Shown here: piece by piece, positions 47,144 through 56,372 of the stretch | Layout of the letters: every line of letters begins with the position of its first letter | Position numbering within the stretch: the first letter of the stretch is position 1 | Assembly: GCF_003315295.1 (NCBI RefSeq) | Contig: NZ_QNRI01000010.1 | Span: forward strand, 1-64,000 | Length of the DNA: 64,000 nt | Source: Paraliobacillus ryukyuensis | Lineage (GTDB): Bacteria > Bacillota > Bacilli > Bacillales > Amphibacillaceae | Reading direction: 5' to 3' | Program-made: the position numbers and the translations under genes | Notes under the pieces: model-generated | The model's input: the letters and a program-made list of their open reading frames with translations, nothing else | Databases searched by the model: none | Told to the model about the DNA's origin: nothing

Positions 47144-48352
47144 TTAGAAAGGTTTAAATTTACCTTTTCTTAGTACTAAGCCAGGTCCACCTAATAAGAA
47201 TAGATAACGGTCATCAATAATGTTTTTCATCATTTTTGCTGAGAAGCCATACAATTGTTTTCCATCAAAAATAGAACCCATTGCGTGGCGACCACCTAAT
47301 GACGCTACAGTACCTTTGTTGTCAAAAACAAATTCTTTTAATGCGCCACCACGAATTAATGCAGCAAGGTTAGCAGAAGCTACATCTGCTTCTTGGATAG
47401 CAATTTGTGCTGTTGGTGCATATGGTCTGCCTGTTTCTTTATTCATTACCCATGCACAATCTCCTAAAATAAAGACATCATCATATTGAGGAGAACGCAA
47501 ATCAGTATCGACATTAACTTTACCTTTTGTTAATTCAAATCCAGATTCACCAATGATAGAATTTGCCTGAACGCCACCAGTCCAAACAATCGTACCTGCC
47601 TTAATTTCTTCACGATCATCACCAAAAATAACTGAATCCTCCGTACATTCTTTAATGAACGTATTAAATTTAAATTCTACACCACGATCTTCTAGAGACT
47701 TTTGACCATAGTTAATTAGATCTTCATCAAAACCTGGTAGGATCGATGATGCACCTTCAATATTGATGATTCTTGGTTTACTTGGATCAATATCGTATTT
47801 TCTACATAATTGCGGTACGCGTTCAGCTAGTTCCCCAACAAACTCAATTCCTGTGAAACCACTACCACCTACGACAATCGTTAATAACTCGTCTTTGTCA
47901 CTTTCACCATTGTGGTAACGTGCAAATTGATGTTCGATGTGATCACGGATATAACGACTCTTATCTACACTTTGAATAGATAACGCATGCTCTGCCATAC
48001 CAGGAATACCAAAGGTCGCTTTTTCAAAGCCTAACCCGATTACTAGATAATCGTAATCCATTTCACCATTTGTTAATTGCACTTTCTTTTGGTCTGGGTC
48101 AATTTTTTCTACCGTATCTTCCACAATCGAGACACGGTTTGGGTTAATAACATCAGAAATCATAATTCGAGAACGGTTCGGATCAATTGTTCCCGCAGCA
48201 ACTTCATGTAACCAAGTTGTTTGATAGTGATAATTATGTTTATTCACTAAGACAATCTCAGCTTCCTCTGCTGATAATTTTTGCAATAGTCGTTTGGTTG
48301 TCATCATGCCAGCGTAACCAGCACCTAAGACAACTATTTTTGGTTTACTCAT
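47144..48352 (-). CDS. ndh: Type II NADH dehydrogenase (NDH-2)
   Basis: A 402-residue NAD(P)/FAD-dependent oxidoreductase that passes electrons from NADH to menaquinone without pumping protons. The FAD motif is VVLGAGYAGMMTTKRLL, the NADH motif VVGGSGFTGIEFVGELAER near residue 163, and DVFILGDCAWVMN near 293 binds flavin; AQIAIQEADVA binds quinone in homologues. The ATG at 48352 follows AAGGGG by nine bases, so a TTG three codons earlier is rejected. It resembles YjlD/YumB. No full Rex site was found. Confidence 0.88.
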   Translation of the reverse strand: MSKPKIVVLGAGYAGMMTTKRLLQKLSAEEAEIVLVNKHNYHYQTTWLHEVAAGTIDPNRSRIMISDVINPNRVSIVEDTVEKIDPDQKKVQLTNGEMDYDYLVIGLGFEKATFGIPGMAEHALSIQSVDKSRYIRDHIEHQFARYHNGESDKDELLTIVVGGSGFTGIEFVGELAERVPQLCRKYDIDPSKPRIINIEGASSILPGFDEDLINYGQKSLEDRGVEFKFNTFIKECTEDSVIFGDDREEIKAGTIVWTGGVQANSIIGESGFELTKGKVNVDTDLRSPQYDDVFILGDCAWVMNKETGRPYAPTAQIAIQEADVASANLAALIRGGALKEFVFDNKGTVASLGGRHAMGSIFDGKQLYGFSAKMMKNIIDDRYLFLLGGPGLVLRKGKFKPF

Positions 48353-48562
48353 CGACTTCAACCCCTTCTGTTTGTTAAAAAATTCGTATCTACTCTATTT
48401 TCATTTTTTTATTATGTAAGAAAATACGATACGATTTCTAATTTTTTCTCGCTTTATCCCCGAATAAAACCAATGCACATTATTTATTTTAACAAAAACC
48501 GTTATTAACGTCTAACTAAAGGTGCATAGATTATTAATTTTGTTTTTGAAACAAGAACTTGT

Positions 48563-49342
48563 TTATAACAAACCTACCATCTTAAGTCCAGATAAAATCC
48601 CGTCTTCATCCACTGATTTGGTTACATATTTCGCAACTTCTTTCACTTCATCTTTTGCATTCCCCATTGCTACACTATGTGTAACGGTAGACAACATTTC
48701 TAAATCATTTAACCCATCTCCAAATGCGTATTGATTCACTTTCGCTATACCAAGTGCAGTCATTGCTTGTTCAATTCCTTTTGCTTTTGAACCTCCTTTT
48801 GGCAGTACATCAACTGATAATGGGTGCCAACGCACGAAATTAAAAGCTGGGAAGTTGTTCTGATAATAGACTTCTTCCCCTTCTGAACAGAAAAAGAGAG
48901 ATTGCAGTATTTCTCTATCTTGATAATAATAAGGATCATGTGTTGGAAATTGATCGATTTGCAATGATGCAATACTCTCTGAGATATAATCATGATGTGG
49001 CACATTTGCTTTCATATCTTCATGATCCATATAAACGATTGGATGATTATTCTCCAATCCTACTTTCGTTAACTTTAATAAAGCATTTAAATCAAGCGGG
49101 TTTTTATAAACCACTTCCCCGTTAGCTACGACATATTGCCCATTGTAACTAACATATGTATTAATATTTAACTCGTTTCTTAATGATTCAAACATAAACG
49201 GTGCTCTTCCCGTTGCTATAGCAACAGTATGACCATCCGCTTGCAATTGTTGTACTGCTTTTTTTGTATTCTGCGGCAGCTTTTTATCATCATCCAGTAA
49301 TGTTCCATCAATATCAAAAAAAATAATACTTTGTTCCTTCAT
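48563..49342 (-). CDS. Cof-type HAD phosphatase
   Basis: A 259-residue haloacid dehalogenase-fold phosphatase with motif I FFDIDGTLLDDDKK (nucleophile Asp10), motif II VAIATGRAPFM, motif III Lys in GGSKAKGIEQAM and motif IV FGDGLNDLEML near residue 208. The C2 cap spans about 85-185. It resembles YkrA. Sugar phosphates or flavin nucleotides are typical substrates; none can be assigned. AAGGAGA precedes the ATG. Confidence 0.87.
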   Translation of the reverse strand: MKEQSIIFFDIDGTLLDDDKKLPQNTKKAVQQLQADGHTVAIATGRAPFMFESLRNELNINTYVSYNGQYVVANGEVVYKNPLDLNALLKLTKVGLENNHPIVYMDHEDMKANVPHHDYISESIASLQIDQFPTHDPYYYQDREILQSLFFCSEGEEVYYQNNFPAFNFVRWHPLSVDVLPKGGSKAKGIEQAMTALGIAKVNQYAFGDGLNDLEMLSTVTHSVAMGNAKDEVKEVAKYVTKSVDEDGILSGLKMVGLL

Positions 49343-49491
49343 TATACTGTCTCCTTTGTCGATTCATTTTAGCATAACCAAGTATATCATACTGTATTAG
49401 ATACTTTTTATATTAAATAAAGATTCCTTTATTAGAAAATAAATTATTTTGAAGTACGTTGGATAACCTATGAAAAAGGAGGTGATGGTAT

Positions 49492-49671
49492 ATGGGACAA
49501 AACCATCAATTTGAACCTGGACAAAAGGCTCCGAATAATGGTATCTACGTAGAAATTGGCGAAACAGGGAGTATGGTGAATAACCCCAAATCCGTCAAGC
49601 TAACTGCTGGAGAAAGATTTCCTGAGACCACAAATAAAGATCGAAAATGGATGCCCAAACGAAAACCGTAG
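49492..49671 (+). CDS. YjzC family protein
   Basis: A 59-residue protein beginning MGQNHQFEPGQKAPNNGIYV behind AAGGAGGTGATGG. The pattern PGxKAPNNGxYxEIGE and the C-terminal Gly-Glu-Arg-Phe-Pro stretch match YjzC of B. subtilis, a small protein of unknown role. It starts a row of four small plus-strand genes. Confidence 0.82.
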   Translation: MGQNHQFEPGQKAPNNGIYVEIGETGSMVNNPKSVKLTAGERFPETTNKDRKWMPKRKP

Positions 49672-49743
49672 TCTTTTTAAAATTTTTGTTACACCTTTTT
49701 TCCTTCTAGTTACGATTATAGAAGTGAAAGGAGGTGATTTTTT

Positions 49744-49968
49744 ATGGCAGTAACGCAAACACTTGATACGCGTTTACAACTTGTTTTGGACAATGGCATT
49801 AACGAGAGCAATGGCAACATGGTAACAAAAACCAAAAGCTTAACAAATGTAAAAACAGACGCTACACCTGATCAGCTTCTAGCAATTGCAGAAGCGCTTG
49901 CGCCTTTACAAACGCTACCCTTGTATATGGTGAAACGAAATGACACAGACCTTATTACCGCAGAATAG
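49744..49968 (+). CDS. DUF1659 domain protein
   Basis: A 74-residue protein of the DUF1659 family; L(Q/V)LVLDNGIN near residue 12 and KTKSLTNVKTDAT in the middle are family-like. AAGGAGGTG precedes the ATG. It is followed closely by DUF2922 and YvrJ genes, a trio that commonly travels together in Bacillaceae. Function is unknown. Confidence 0.82.
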   Translation: MAVTQTLDTRLQLVLDNGINESNGNMVTKTKSLTNVKTDATPDQLLAIAEALAPLQTLPLYMVKRNDTDLITAE

Positions 49969-50003
49969 TTTTATACAAGTAATCAAAAAAGGAGGAAATA
50001 CAA

Positions 50004-50216
50004 ATGAGAAAGCTTGAATTAAAATTTTTGAACGAAGAAAATAAAACAGTAACAATTTCTCTTGATTCACCTGTGGAGCCAGTAGATGCCCCCGCTGTAA
50101 GTGCAGCAATGGATCAAGTCCTTGACCAGCAAGCACTTCTCTCTTCAGGTGGGGAACTGGTAAGTAAAAAAAGTGCTCGTATTGTAGATCGTCAAGTTAC
50201 CGATATTAACATTTAA
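50004..50216 (+). CDS. DUF2922 domain protein
   Basis: A 70-residue protein of the DUF2922 family, opening MRKLELKFLNEENKTVTISL and ending SARIVDRQVTDI. Such proteins accompany DUF1659 proteins. AAAGGAGGAAA precedes the ATG, 35 bp after the DUF1659 gene. Function is unknown. Confidence 0.85.
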   Translation: MRKLELKFLNEENKTVTISLDSPVEPVDAPAVSAAMDQVLDQQALLSSGGELVSKKSARIVDRQVTDINI

Positions 50217-50223
50217 CAAAGTT

Positions 50224-50244
50224 AGGGAGCGTTTTTTGCTCCCC
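50224..50244 (+). terminator. Weak hairpin after the DUF2922 gene
   Basis: GGGAGC and GCTCCC pair around GTTTTTT, followed by CTCTATT. The stem is only 6 bp and lacks a full T run, so it may reduce rather than end transcription into the YvrJ gene. Confidence 0.4.
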
Positions 50245-50273
50245 TCTATTATATGTATAGAAAGGAGCTTACT

Positions 50274-50408
50274 ATGGAGGATACATGGATCTCTATTGTG
50301 ACTGATCTAGGCTTTCCAATCGCTGTAACATTTTACTTGTTACACCGAATTGAGGCTAAGTTGAACACATTAATCGAATCGATTTTATCCTTACCTGAAA
50401 AGCTGTAA
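50274..50408 (+). CDS. YvrJ family small membrane protein
   Basis: A 44-residue protein beginning MEDTWISIVTDLGFPIAVTF with AAAGGAG upstream. It has one membrane segment and the family pattern GFPIAVTFYLLHRIExKL. YvrJ proteins sit beside DUF1659 and DUF2922 genes; their role is unknown. A strong terminator follows. Confidence 0.82.
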   Translation: MEDTWISIVTDLGFPIAVTFYLLHRIEAKLNTLIESILSLPEKL

Positions 50409-50417
50409 CAAATAACG

Positions 50418-50458
50418 TGCTATTTTCTATCAAACGATAAGAAAATAGCATTTTTTAT
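50418..50458 (+). terminator. Terminator of the small-protein cluster
   Basis: TGCTATTTTCT and AGAAAATAGCA form an 11-bp perfect stem followed by six T residues on the plus strand. Confidence 0.85.
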
Positions 50459-50475
50459 TGTAATTATTAGAATTG

Positions 50476-50504
50476 TTGCTCTTCTTTACGATGATAGCTA
50501 TAAT
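50476..50504 (+). promoter_or_regulatory. SigmaA promoter of metA
   Basis: TTGCTC and TATAAT are separated by exactly 17 bases, with the -10 25 bases before the GTG start. The leader is too short for a SAM riboswitch. Confidence 0.7.
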
Positions 50505-50528
50505 AAGAAAAGTATAGGGGGTATTTTT

Positions 50529-51437
50529 GTGCCAATTAATGTTCCAAAACAATTACCGGCTAGAAGCATTTTAGAAAAAGAAAATATTTTTATAATGGAT
50601 ACGGAGAGAGCGACTACACAAGATATTCGTCCTTTAAAAATTTTGATTTTAAATCTTATGCCAGAAAAAGAACGAACAGAAACACAATTATTGCGTCTGC
50701 TTAGTAATTCACCACTACAAGTATACGTTGACTTTATACATACAAAAAGTTATCAGTCGAAAAATGTAGCAGAATCTCATCTAAAACAATTCTATAAAAC
50801 ATTTGAAGACGTTCGTTCACAACGATACGATGGAATGATTATTACCGGTGCACCAATCGAGCACTTGGCATTTGAGAAAGTTGATTATTGGCAAGAGATT
50901 ACTGCGATTATGGAATGGGCAAAAGATAATGTAACCTCTTCTCTTCATATCTGTTGGGGAGCTCAAGCAGCGCTGTATTATCACTACGGAATTAACAAAG
51001 ATAGTCGTTCACATAAGTTAAGTGGCATTTTTAACCATCAGCTGGTGGAACCGACATGTAAATTGGTTCGGGGTATTAATGATGAATTCCTAGCACCGCA
51101 CTCACGCAACACTGATATTCAAATCAGTGATATTATGAAGCATCCTGATTTAGTCCCGCTTGATCAATCGGAGAAAGCCGGTCCGTTTCTTATTGTTTCA
51201 AAGGATGAAAGGCATATTATGATTACCGGACACATTGAATATGATGCTACAACGCTTGCTGAAGAATATAAACGTGATCTCAATAAAGGTTTAGATATTC
51301 ATATGCCTACTGGATACTTTCCCGATAACAATCCAGATAATCTTCCATTAAATCGTTGGCGTTCACAAGCATATTTAATCTTTTCTAACTGGTTGAATTA
51401 CTATGTATACCAAGAGACGCCATATACGTGGGACTGA
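50529..51437 (+). CDS. metA: Homoserine O-acetyltransferase (MetA family)
   Basis: MetA (302 residues) acylates homoserine in the first step of methionine synthesis. Catalytic Cys142 (HICWGAQ), His235 and Glu237 (MITGHIEYD) are all present at the family's positions. Residue 111 is Glu (ITGAPIEHL); in published work on Bacillus MetA, Glu111 marks acetyl-CoA use whereas Gly marks succinyl-CoA use, so this is an acetyltransferase by that rule. The start is a GTG behind ATAGGGGG. It is monocistronic with a short leader. Confidence 0.93.
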   Translation: MPINVPKQLPARSILEKENIFIMDTERATTQDIRPLKILILNLMPEKERTETQLLRLLSNSPLQVYVDFIHTKSYQSKNVAESHLKQFYKTFEDVRSQRYDGMIITGAPIEHLAFEKVDYWQEITAIMEWAKDNVTSSLHICWGAQAALYYHYGINKDSRSHKLSGIFNHQLVEPTCKLVRGINDEFLAPHSRNTDIQISDIMKHPDLVPLDQSEKAGPFLIVSKDERHIMITGHIEYDATTLAEEYKRDLNKGLDIHMPTGYFPDNNPDNLPLNRWRSQAYLIFSNWLNYYVYQETPYTWD

Positions 51438-51452
51438 ATATATAACTAAGGC

Positions 51453-51505
51453 GTCATTCAAACGAACGTTAAAAAGTGATACGTAAAAATGTTCGTTTGA
51501 ATGAC
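51453..51505. repeat. 15-bp perfect inverted repeat after metA
   Basis: GTCATTCAAACGAAC and GTTCGTTTGAATGAC flank a 23-base AT-rich loop between the convergent metA and prenyltransferase genes. Neither strand has a T run after it, so it may end transcription from both sides or be a protein site. Confidence 0.7.
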
Positions 51506-51517
51506 TAATAATTACAT

Positions 51518-52459
51518 TTAAAAAAGTAGCGAAATAATCATAATGAGACCAAAGCTTAGATGTAATTTATTAGTTTTTGGAACAAGTGCGCTTTCATTTA
51601 CAGCAACTAAACGATAGCTTTTCCATGCTAACGGAACTGTAAACAAAACAAATAAAGCATAAAAAGGAAGTATCTTAATCCAGACAAATATGATTACAAG
51701 AAGATAGCTTGCTGCCAGTAATCCTATGTATAAATTTCTACCAAAGATGTAACCAAACCTAACTGTTAATGTTTGAATACCAAGTTTACCATCACGTTCA
51801 AAATCTCTTAATTCATTGCTTAACATTAACGCTGGTATTAACAAACTTACAGGTAGACTTAACAATACTGGTGACCAAGAAAAACTACCTGCAAAAACAA
51901 CATAAGCTCCATATACCATAAGCGGCCCCATCAATAAGAAAGAAAGTGGGGTTCCTAACCCTCTTTTTTTATACACGATTGGTTCTCCTGTATACGAATA
52001 ACTACCAATCATTCCTAAAATACCTACAATTAAAACTTCTTTAGTACCAAAGTAAAGTAAGAGCAGCCCTAGCAATCCAGTTGCACCAAAACAAGCCATA
52101 CCAAATAAAAATATAAAAATATCAAATAGTGTGCGTTGTTTCCCTAAAAAATGATACTTTTTCACACTTTGTGGTCGATATTTATATTCACACTCAAAAT
52201 AATCATTGATTAAATTTGCCCCCGTTTGTACGAAGATTCCAGCCAGGGTAACTAAACAGATTTTAAGTAAATCGTAAACTAATTGACCTGTTTGAAAAAG
52301 AAAACCATTATGATAGGCAATGACTATCCCAATCGTAGTTGAATAAATAGCTAAAGTTAGTGATAATGGTCTTGTAGCAATAAACACTTCATAGATTGTT
52401 TTTTTTGATATTTTTGGAATGCTTGTCACAAAATCTTGAAGAATCAATTTATATTCCAT
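51518..52459 (-). CDS. UbiA-family prenyltransferase (MenA-like)
   Basis: A 313-residue integral membrane prenyltransferase with eight to nine hydrophobic segments. The second Asp-rich region SNELRDFERDGKLG near residue 210 is normal, but the first, NLINDYFECEYK near 84, keeps only one of the usual aspartates and has Glu in their place. It resembles MenA, which prenylates dihydroxynaphthoate for menaquinone, but this variation and its isolation from the men genes suggest a paralogue or another acceptor. GGGGAAGG precedes the ATG. Confidence 0.75.
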   Translation of the reverse strand: MEYKLILQDFVTSIPKISKKTIYEVFIATRPLSLTLAIYSTTIGIVIAYHNGFLFQTGQLVYDLLKICLVTLAGIFVQTGANLINDYFECEYKYRPQSVKKYHFLGKQRTLFDIFIFLFGMACFGATGLLGLLLLYFGTKEVLIVGILGMIGSYSYTGEPIVYKKRGLGTPLSFLLMGPLMVYGAYVVFAGSFSWSPVLLSLPVSLLIPALMLSNELRDFERDGKLGIQTLTVRFGYIFGRNLYIGLLAASYLLVIIFVWIKILPFYALFVLFTVPLAWKSYRLVAVNESALVPKTNKLHLSFGLIMIISLLF

Positions 52460-52680
52460 ATAATTCCTTCCCCTCTCTGACTTTGTTCATTCTTTCACTT
52501 CATTTGATTATTGTCAATATTTTTTAAGAAACAAACGCCTTTATATAGATTTTTCTGTTCACAAAACATTCATGATATCCCCTTTAAATGTTCAACTTTT
52601 CACATTGAAATGTATATTATATTTAATTAAAATAAGTACATATGTGAGATAAATATTTTTTTGAAAAGGAGAATTTCCAT

Positions 52681-53622
52681 ATGAAATACATGAGGTTTAC
52701 TAGTTTTATTATTTTATTATTATTTTTTATAACTGCTTGCTCTTCGGAAACAAGTAATAATAATCAGCAATCAGATAAAATTGAAAAAGAGGAAACGGTT
52801 TCTTTATCAATTGGCTTGATGCCAGCTGTGGATGCTGCCCCCATTCTTCTAGCAGAAAAAGAAGGCTATTTTGACGATTTAAACCTTGATTTAGATGCTA
52901 AAATCTATACAAACGCAAACAATCGTCAAAGTGCCATTCAAGCAAACGAACTGGACGGAACAATGACTGACCTTATTGCCTATATCAATAATAAACACAA
53001 TGGATTCGATACAAAAATTGTTACAAGCACAGACGGTAGCTTTGCTTTTCTAGTCGGCGATAACTTTGAACAAAAGGGACGAAAAAAATTAGGGATTATG
53101 GAAGTCAGTGTATCCAATTATTTAGCAGATCATTATGTTGCGAAAGACTATAATATAGAAAAAGTTTACATTCCAGAAATTCCAACACGATTAGAAATGG
53201 TCCAGACTGAGCAATTAGATATTGGTTTCTTCCCAGAACCAATCGCCTCCAACGGTGAAGTTGCCGGTTTAACAAAGCTCATCTCAATCACAGATGATGA
53301 CGGTTATATGCCTGAAGCAATGGTATTTACTACAAAAGCATTAAATGAAAAAAGAGAAGCAATACAACGATTTATTAAAGGCTATAATCAAGCCGTGAAT
53401 GCAATTAATAGCGATGATACATTAGCTAGAGAAGTATTAATTGAAGCAATTGATCTAAAACCAGAAATTCAAGATTTAATTACTTTGCCAACCTATCATC
53501 AAGCTCGAATTCCTAGTGAAGAATATATGAATAAAATCATAACGTGGGTGGAAGAAGCACAAAAAATTCAAACAAACTTAAAGTATGATGAGATGATTGC
53601 TAAGGAATATACGGAGTCATGA
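52681..53622 (+). CDS. SsuA/ThiY-like ABC binding lipoprotein
   Basis: A 313-residue lipoprotein with lipobox ITACSS (Cys near residue 20). The mature part follows the NMT1/SsuA/TauA pattern: SIGLMPAVDAAPILLAEKEG, then IGFFPEPIAS near 175. Such proteins bind sulfonates, nitrate, or the thiamine precursor HMP; no residues allow a choice. It is first of three overlapping transport genes. AAAAGGAGA precedes the ATG. No riboswitch was found upstream. Confidence 0.8.
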   Translation: MKYMRFTSFIILLLFFITACSSETSNNNQQSDKIEKEETVSLSIGLMPAVDAAPILLAEKEGYFDDLNLDLDAKIYTNANNRQSAIQANELDGTMTDLIAYINNKHNGFDTKIVTSTDGSFAFLVGDNFEQKGRKKLGIMEVSVSNYLADHYVAKDYNIEKVYIPEIPTRLEMVQTEQLDIGFFPEPIASNGEVAGLTKLISITDDDGYMPEAMVFTTKALNEKREAIQRFIKGYNQAVNAINSDDTLAREVLIEAIDLKPEIQDLITLPTYHQARIPSEEYMNKIITWVEEAQKIQTNLKYDEMIAKEYTES

Positions 53623-54356
53623 TTGACGTACATAATTTAGTTGTACAGTACGGACAAACAAAAATATTAAACAATCTAAATATGCAGGTTAAAAGAAATG
53701 AAAGTTGTGCCATTATTGGTCCTTCTGGCTGCGGTAAAACAACTCTATTATATCAACTTGCAGGCCTTCGAAAACCCAATGAAGGAAAGATTATTATTAA
53801 TGGGACAACATTAACTGACATCAGAGATAAAACAGGGGTCATCTTACAAAATTATGGTTTATTACCTTGGAAAACAGTTTGGGATAATGCAGGTTTAGGT
53901 CTTAAACTTAGGGGTTTTTCTAAAAATCATCGAGATAATGTAGTTAAAATGATTTTAACTGAACTAAATGTTTACCAACAACGTCGTCAATATCCGACTC
54001 AGTTGAGTGGAGGTCAGCAACAACGAATAGCAATTGCTAGAGCTATCTCAATTGAACCAGACATATTACTAATGGATGAACCATTTTCTGCATTAGATGC
54101 CATCACAAGAGAGTCCTTACAAGACCTCATGATTAAGCTTTATCATCAAAAACAGTTAACCATTGTCCTTATTACACATAATATTGAAGAAGCAGTATTT
54201 TTAGGTGAAAAAATAATTATCATGCACCCTTCCAATGGTACAATAAAAAAAATCATTGATAACCCTCATTTTGGTGATAAAGCTTTTCGTAATACTACTG
54301 ATTTTCATAAGTTATGTGTGGAAGTTCGTAGTGAAATGGCAGGAAGACCATCATGA
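53619..54356 (+). CDS. SsuB/ThiZ-like ABC ATP-binding protein
   Basis: A 245-residue ATPase with Walker A GPSGCGKTT (near residue 37), Q-loop LQNYGLLPWKTVWDN, signature [15 protein letters not shown], Walker B DILLMDEPFSALDAI and switch ITHNIEEAVFLGE. The LLPWKTV Q-loop is typical of nitrate/sulfonate/HMP ATPases. It overlaps both neighbours by four bases, so the three proteins are made together. Confidence 0.88.
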   Translation: MIDVHNLVVQYGQTKILNNLNMQVKRNESCAIIGPSGCGKTTLLYQLAGLRKPNEGKIIINGTTLTDIRDKTGVILQNYGLLPWKTVWDNAGLGLKLRGFSKNHRDNVVKMILTELNVYQQRRQYPTQLSGGQQQRIAIARAISIEPDILLMDEPFSALDAITRESLQDLMIKLYHQKQLTIVLITHNIEEAVFLGEKIIIMHPSNGTIKKIIDNPHFGDKAFRNTTDFHKLCVEVRSEMAGRPS

Positions 54357-55126
54357 TAATACGATATCTTAAACAATTCAAAACGATATACGCAAGTTTA
54401 TTTGTTCTAATTATCTGGTATATATTGCATTTAATTATTAAATCCAATATAATTCCAAATCCATTTCAAACAATTTTAGTTTTTATTCAATTATTACAAG
54501 ATGACTTATTGATTCATTTAGCAGTAAGTCTCACTAGAATTGTCTTTTCTATCATCATTGCTGTTTTTTGTGGAGGAACCATTGGTTTATACTTAGGTAT
54601 GCATGAGAAGTACGATTTATTTTTTGGACCAGTCATCTACTTACTGTTCCCCTTGCCAAAAATCGCATTTTTACCAGTGTTTATGATTTTATTTGGACTT
54701 GGAAATACATCAAAAATTGTATTAATAACCACAATTATTTTCTTTCAAATTTTAGTTACTACTAGAGATAGTACCAAAGGATTAAGTAGAGAAATCTTTT
54801 ATTCGATTTCATCACTAGGTGCAAATAAATGGCAAATATATAAACATGTTGTGATACCTGCTGCTTTACCTAAATTATTTACTGCCTTGCGGATTAGTAT
54901 TGGTACTAGTATTTCTGTGTTATTCTTTGCAGAAAATTACGCTACAACATACGGCATAGGATATTTTATTATGGATAGTTGGACTCGAGTGGATTATGTG
55001 GAAATGTTTGCTGGTATTATTGCCATTAGTTTACTAGGTTTATTTATATTTAAAATCATTGATTATGCAGAAAGGTATTTCTGTAAATGGGCGCTTTTAG
55101 AAAAGAAAGACTCGGCTTTATTTTAG
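54353..55126 (+). CDS. SsuC/ThiX-like ABC permease
   Basis: A 257-residue permease with six membrane segments. The docking loop is SSLGANKWQIYKHVVIPAALP near residue 155 (as split motif), with FPLPKIAFLPVFMI near 100, both typical of the SsuC/TauC class. It closes the three-gene operon. Its stop is 13 bp from an 88-bp MITE-like insertion, which has not damaged it. Confidence 0.87.
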   Translation: MIIRYLKQFKTIYASLFVLIIWYILHLIIKSNIIPNPFQTILVFIQLLQDDLLIHLAVSLTRIVFSIIIAVFCGGTIGLYLGMHEKYDLFFGPVIYLLFPLPKIAFLPVFMILFGLGNTSKIVLITTIIFFQILVTTRDSTKGLSREIFYSISSLGANKWQIYKHVVIPAALPKLFTALRISIGTSISVLFFAENYATTYGIGYFIMDSWTRVDYVEMFAGIIAISLLGLFIFKIIDYAERYFCKWALLEKKDSALF

Positions 55127-55139
55127 CACGAAAAAAATT

Positions 55140-55227
55140 GGGTTCTGTCAAATGTGGAGGGGCGATTTCACTCCACCATCTCTTTTTCTTGATGGAGCAG
55201 AAAGCCCACCACATTTAGTATAGAGCC
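55140..55227. mobile_element. 88-bp MITE-like element with ISL3-like ends
   Basis: The ends GGGTTCTGTCAAATGTGG and, reversed from the right, GGCTCTATACTAAATGTGG form imperfect terminal inverted repeats of about 24 bp. An inner stem pairs CTCCACCATC with GATGGAG. No coding sequence is present. The ends resemble those of ISL3-family elements from memory. No clear 8-bp target duplication was found beside it. Confidence 0.6.
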
Positions 55228-55252
55228 AAATTTTCAAGAATACTTTATGTTA

Positions 55253-55300
55253 AAAAAACGAACAATACACGGGTTACATGTAATTGTTCGTGTTCTTTTT
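55253..55300 (-). terminator. Terminator of rlmN
   Basis: ACGAACAATAC pairs with GTAATTGTTCGT allowing one mismatch or bulge, and the minus strand continues with seven T residues. Confidence 0.75.
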
Positions 55301-55307
55301 ACTGTCT

Positions 55308-56372
55308 TTAATTTACTTTCTTCATTTGCTTACTGCGCAATTGGCCACAAGCTGCATCAATATCTGACCCTTGTTCCACACGAACACCACACTTGATACC
55401 CGCGTTTAATAGGGTTTCATAGAACGTAAGAATCGCTTCTTTCTCACTTCGGTCATATTGGTTATGCTCTGCAACCGGATTATAAGGAATTAAGTTCACA
55501 TAAGAAAGATGCTTTTTATTTTTTAGTAACTTAGCAAGTTGTAAAGCCTCTTCTTTATGATCATTTACACCTTTTAACAAGATGTATTCAAAGGTAATAC
55601 GACGATTGTTATTTTCTAAATAGTAATCAATCGAATCCATCACTTTTTTAATCGGGAACGCCTTATTAATTTTCATAATTCTTGTTCTTAATTCATCATT
55701 TGGCGCATGAAGGGAAACCGCTAAATTCACTTGGAGGTCCTCATCAGCAAACGTTCGGATTTTGTGTGCTAATCCGCTTGTGGATATTGTGATATGGCGT
55801 GCACCAATAGAAAGCCCTTGTTGATCATTAACCACTCGCACGAAGTCCATCGTATTATCATAATTATCAAATGGTTCTCCAATACCCATCACAACGATAT
55901 GACTAACACGTTCGTCTTTACCTTGTTCGTCTAAGTGGTGCTGCACTTTCATGATTTGTTCTACTATTTCACCAGAAGATAAATCACGATTTTTCTTTAA
56001 TAAGCCACTCGCACAAAACGTACAACCGATATTGCAACCAACCTGTGTCGTCACGCAAACGGATAAACCATAAGAGAAACGCATTAACACTGTCTCAATT
56101 AAATTACCATCTGCAAGTTTAAATAAGAATTTAATCGTTCCGTCTTTGGATTCCTGTTTAATTTCTTCTTCTAATGTCTCAATATAGAAATTCTCTTCTA
56201 ATAAAGTAAGACACTCTTGATTTAAATTATGCATTTCTGGAAATGATTTTACACGTTTCTTATATAACCAATCCCAAACCTGTTTGGCTCTGAATTTTTT
56301 TTGACCTTGTGCTTCCAACCATTCCATCATCTGTGTTTTCGTCAATCCATATATGGATTTTTTCTTATTCAT
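55308..56372 (-). CDS. rlmN: Dual-specificity rRNA/tRNA methyltransferase RlmN
   Basis: RlmN (354 residues) is a radical-SAM enzyme that methylates C2 of A2503 in 23S rRNA and A37 in some tRNAs. The cluster motif [11 protein letters not shown] is near residue 115; GEPFDNYDN and [11 protein letters not shown] mark SAM and substrate sites; the methyl-carrying Cys is in [10 protein letters not shown] near 344. The N-terminal 90 residues are the usual helical RNA-binding part. It lies alone, not beside prpC/prkC as in B. subtilis. Confidence 0.94.
   Translation of the reverse strand: MNKKKSIYGLTKTQMMEWLEAQGQKKFRAKQVWDWLYKKRVKSFPEMHNLNQECLTLLEENFYIETLEEEIKQESKDGTIKFLFKLADGNLIETVLMRFSYGLSVCVTTQVGCNIGCTFCASGLLKKNRDLSSGEIVEQIMKVQHHLDEQGKDERVSHIVVMGIGEPFDNYDNTMDFVRVVNDQQGLSIGARHITISTSGLAHKIRTFADEDLQVNLAVSLHAPNDELRTRIMKINKAFPIKKVMDSIDYYLENNNRRITFEYILLKGVNDHKEEALQLAKLLKNKKHLSYVNLIPYNPVAEHNQYDRSEKEAILTFYETLLNAGIKCGVRVEQGSDIDAACGQLRSKQMKKVN

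Noticed and set aside
48353-48562. Rex operator before ndh
   Set aside because: Only TTGTTAAAA half-sites are present, without a facing half at the right spacing.
50459-50528. SAM riboswitch or T-box before metA
   Set aside because: The gap is only 70 bases, holds a sigmaA promoter, and shows none of the conserved blocks.
52560-52680. TPP riboswitch before the SsuA/ThiY-like gene
   Set aside because: No CTGAGA or similar conserved TPP blocks were found, so thiamine control is unsupported.
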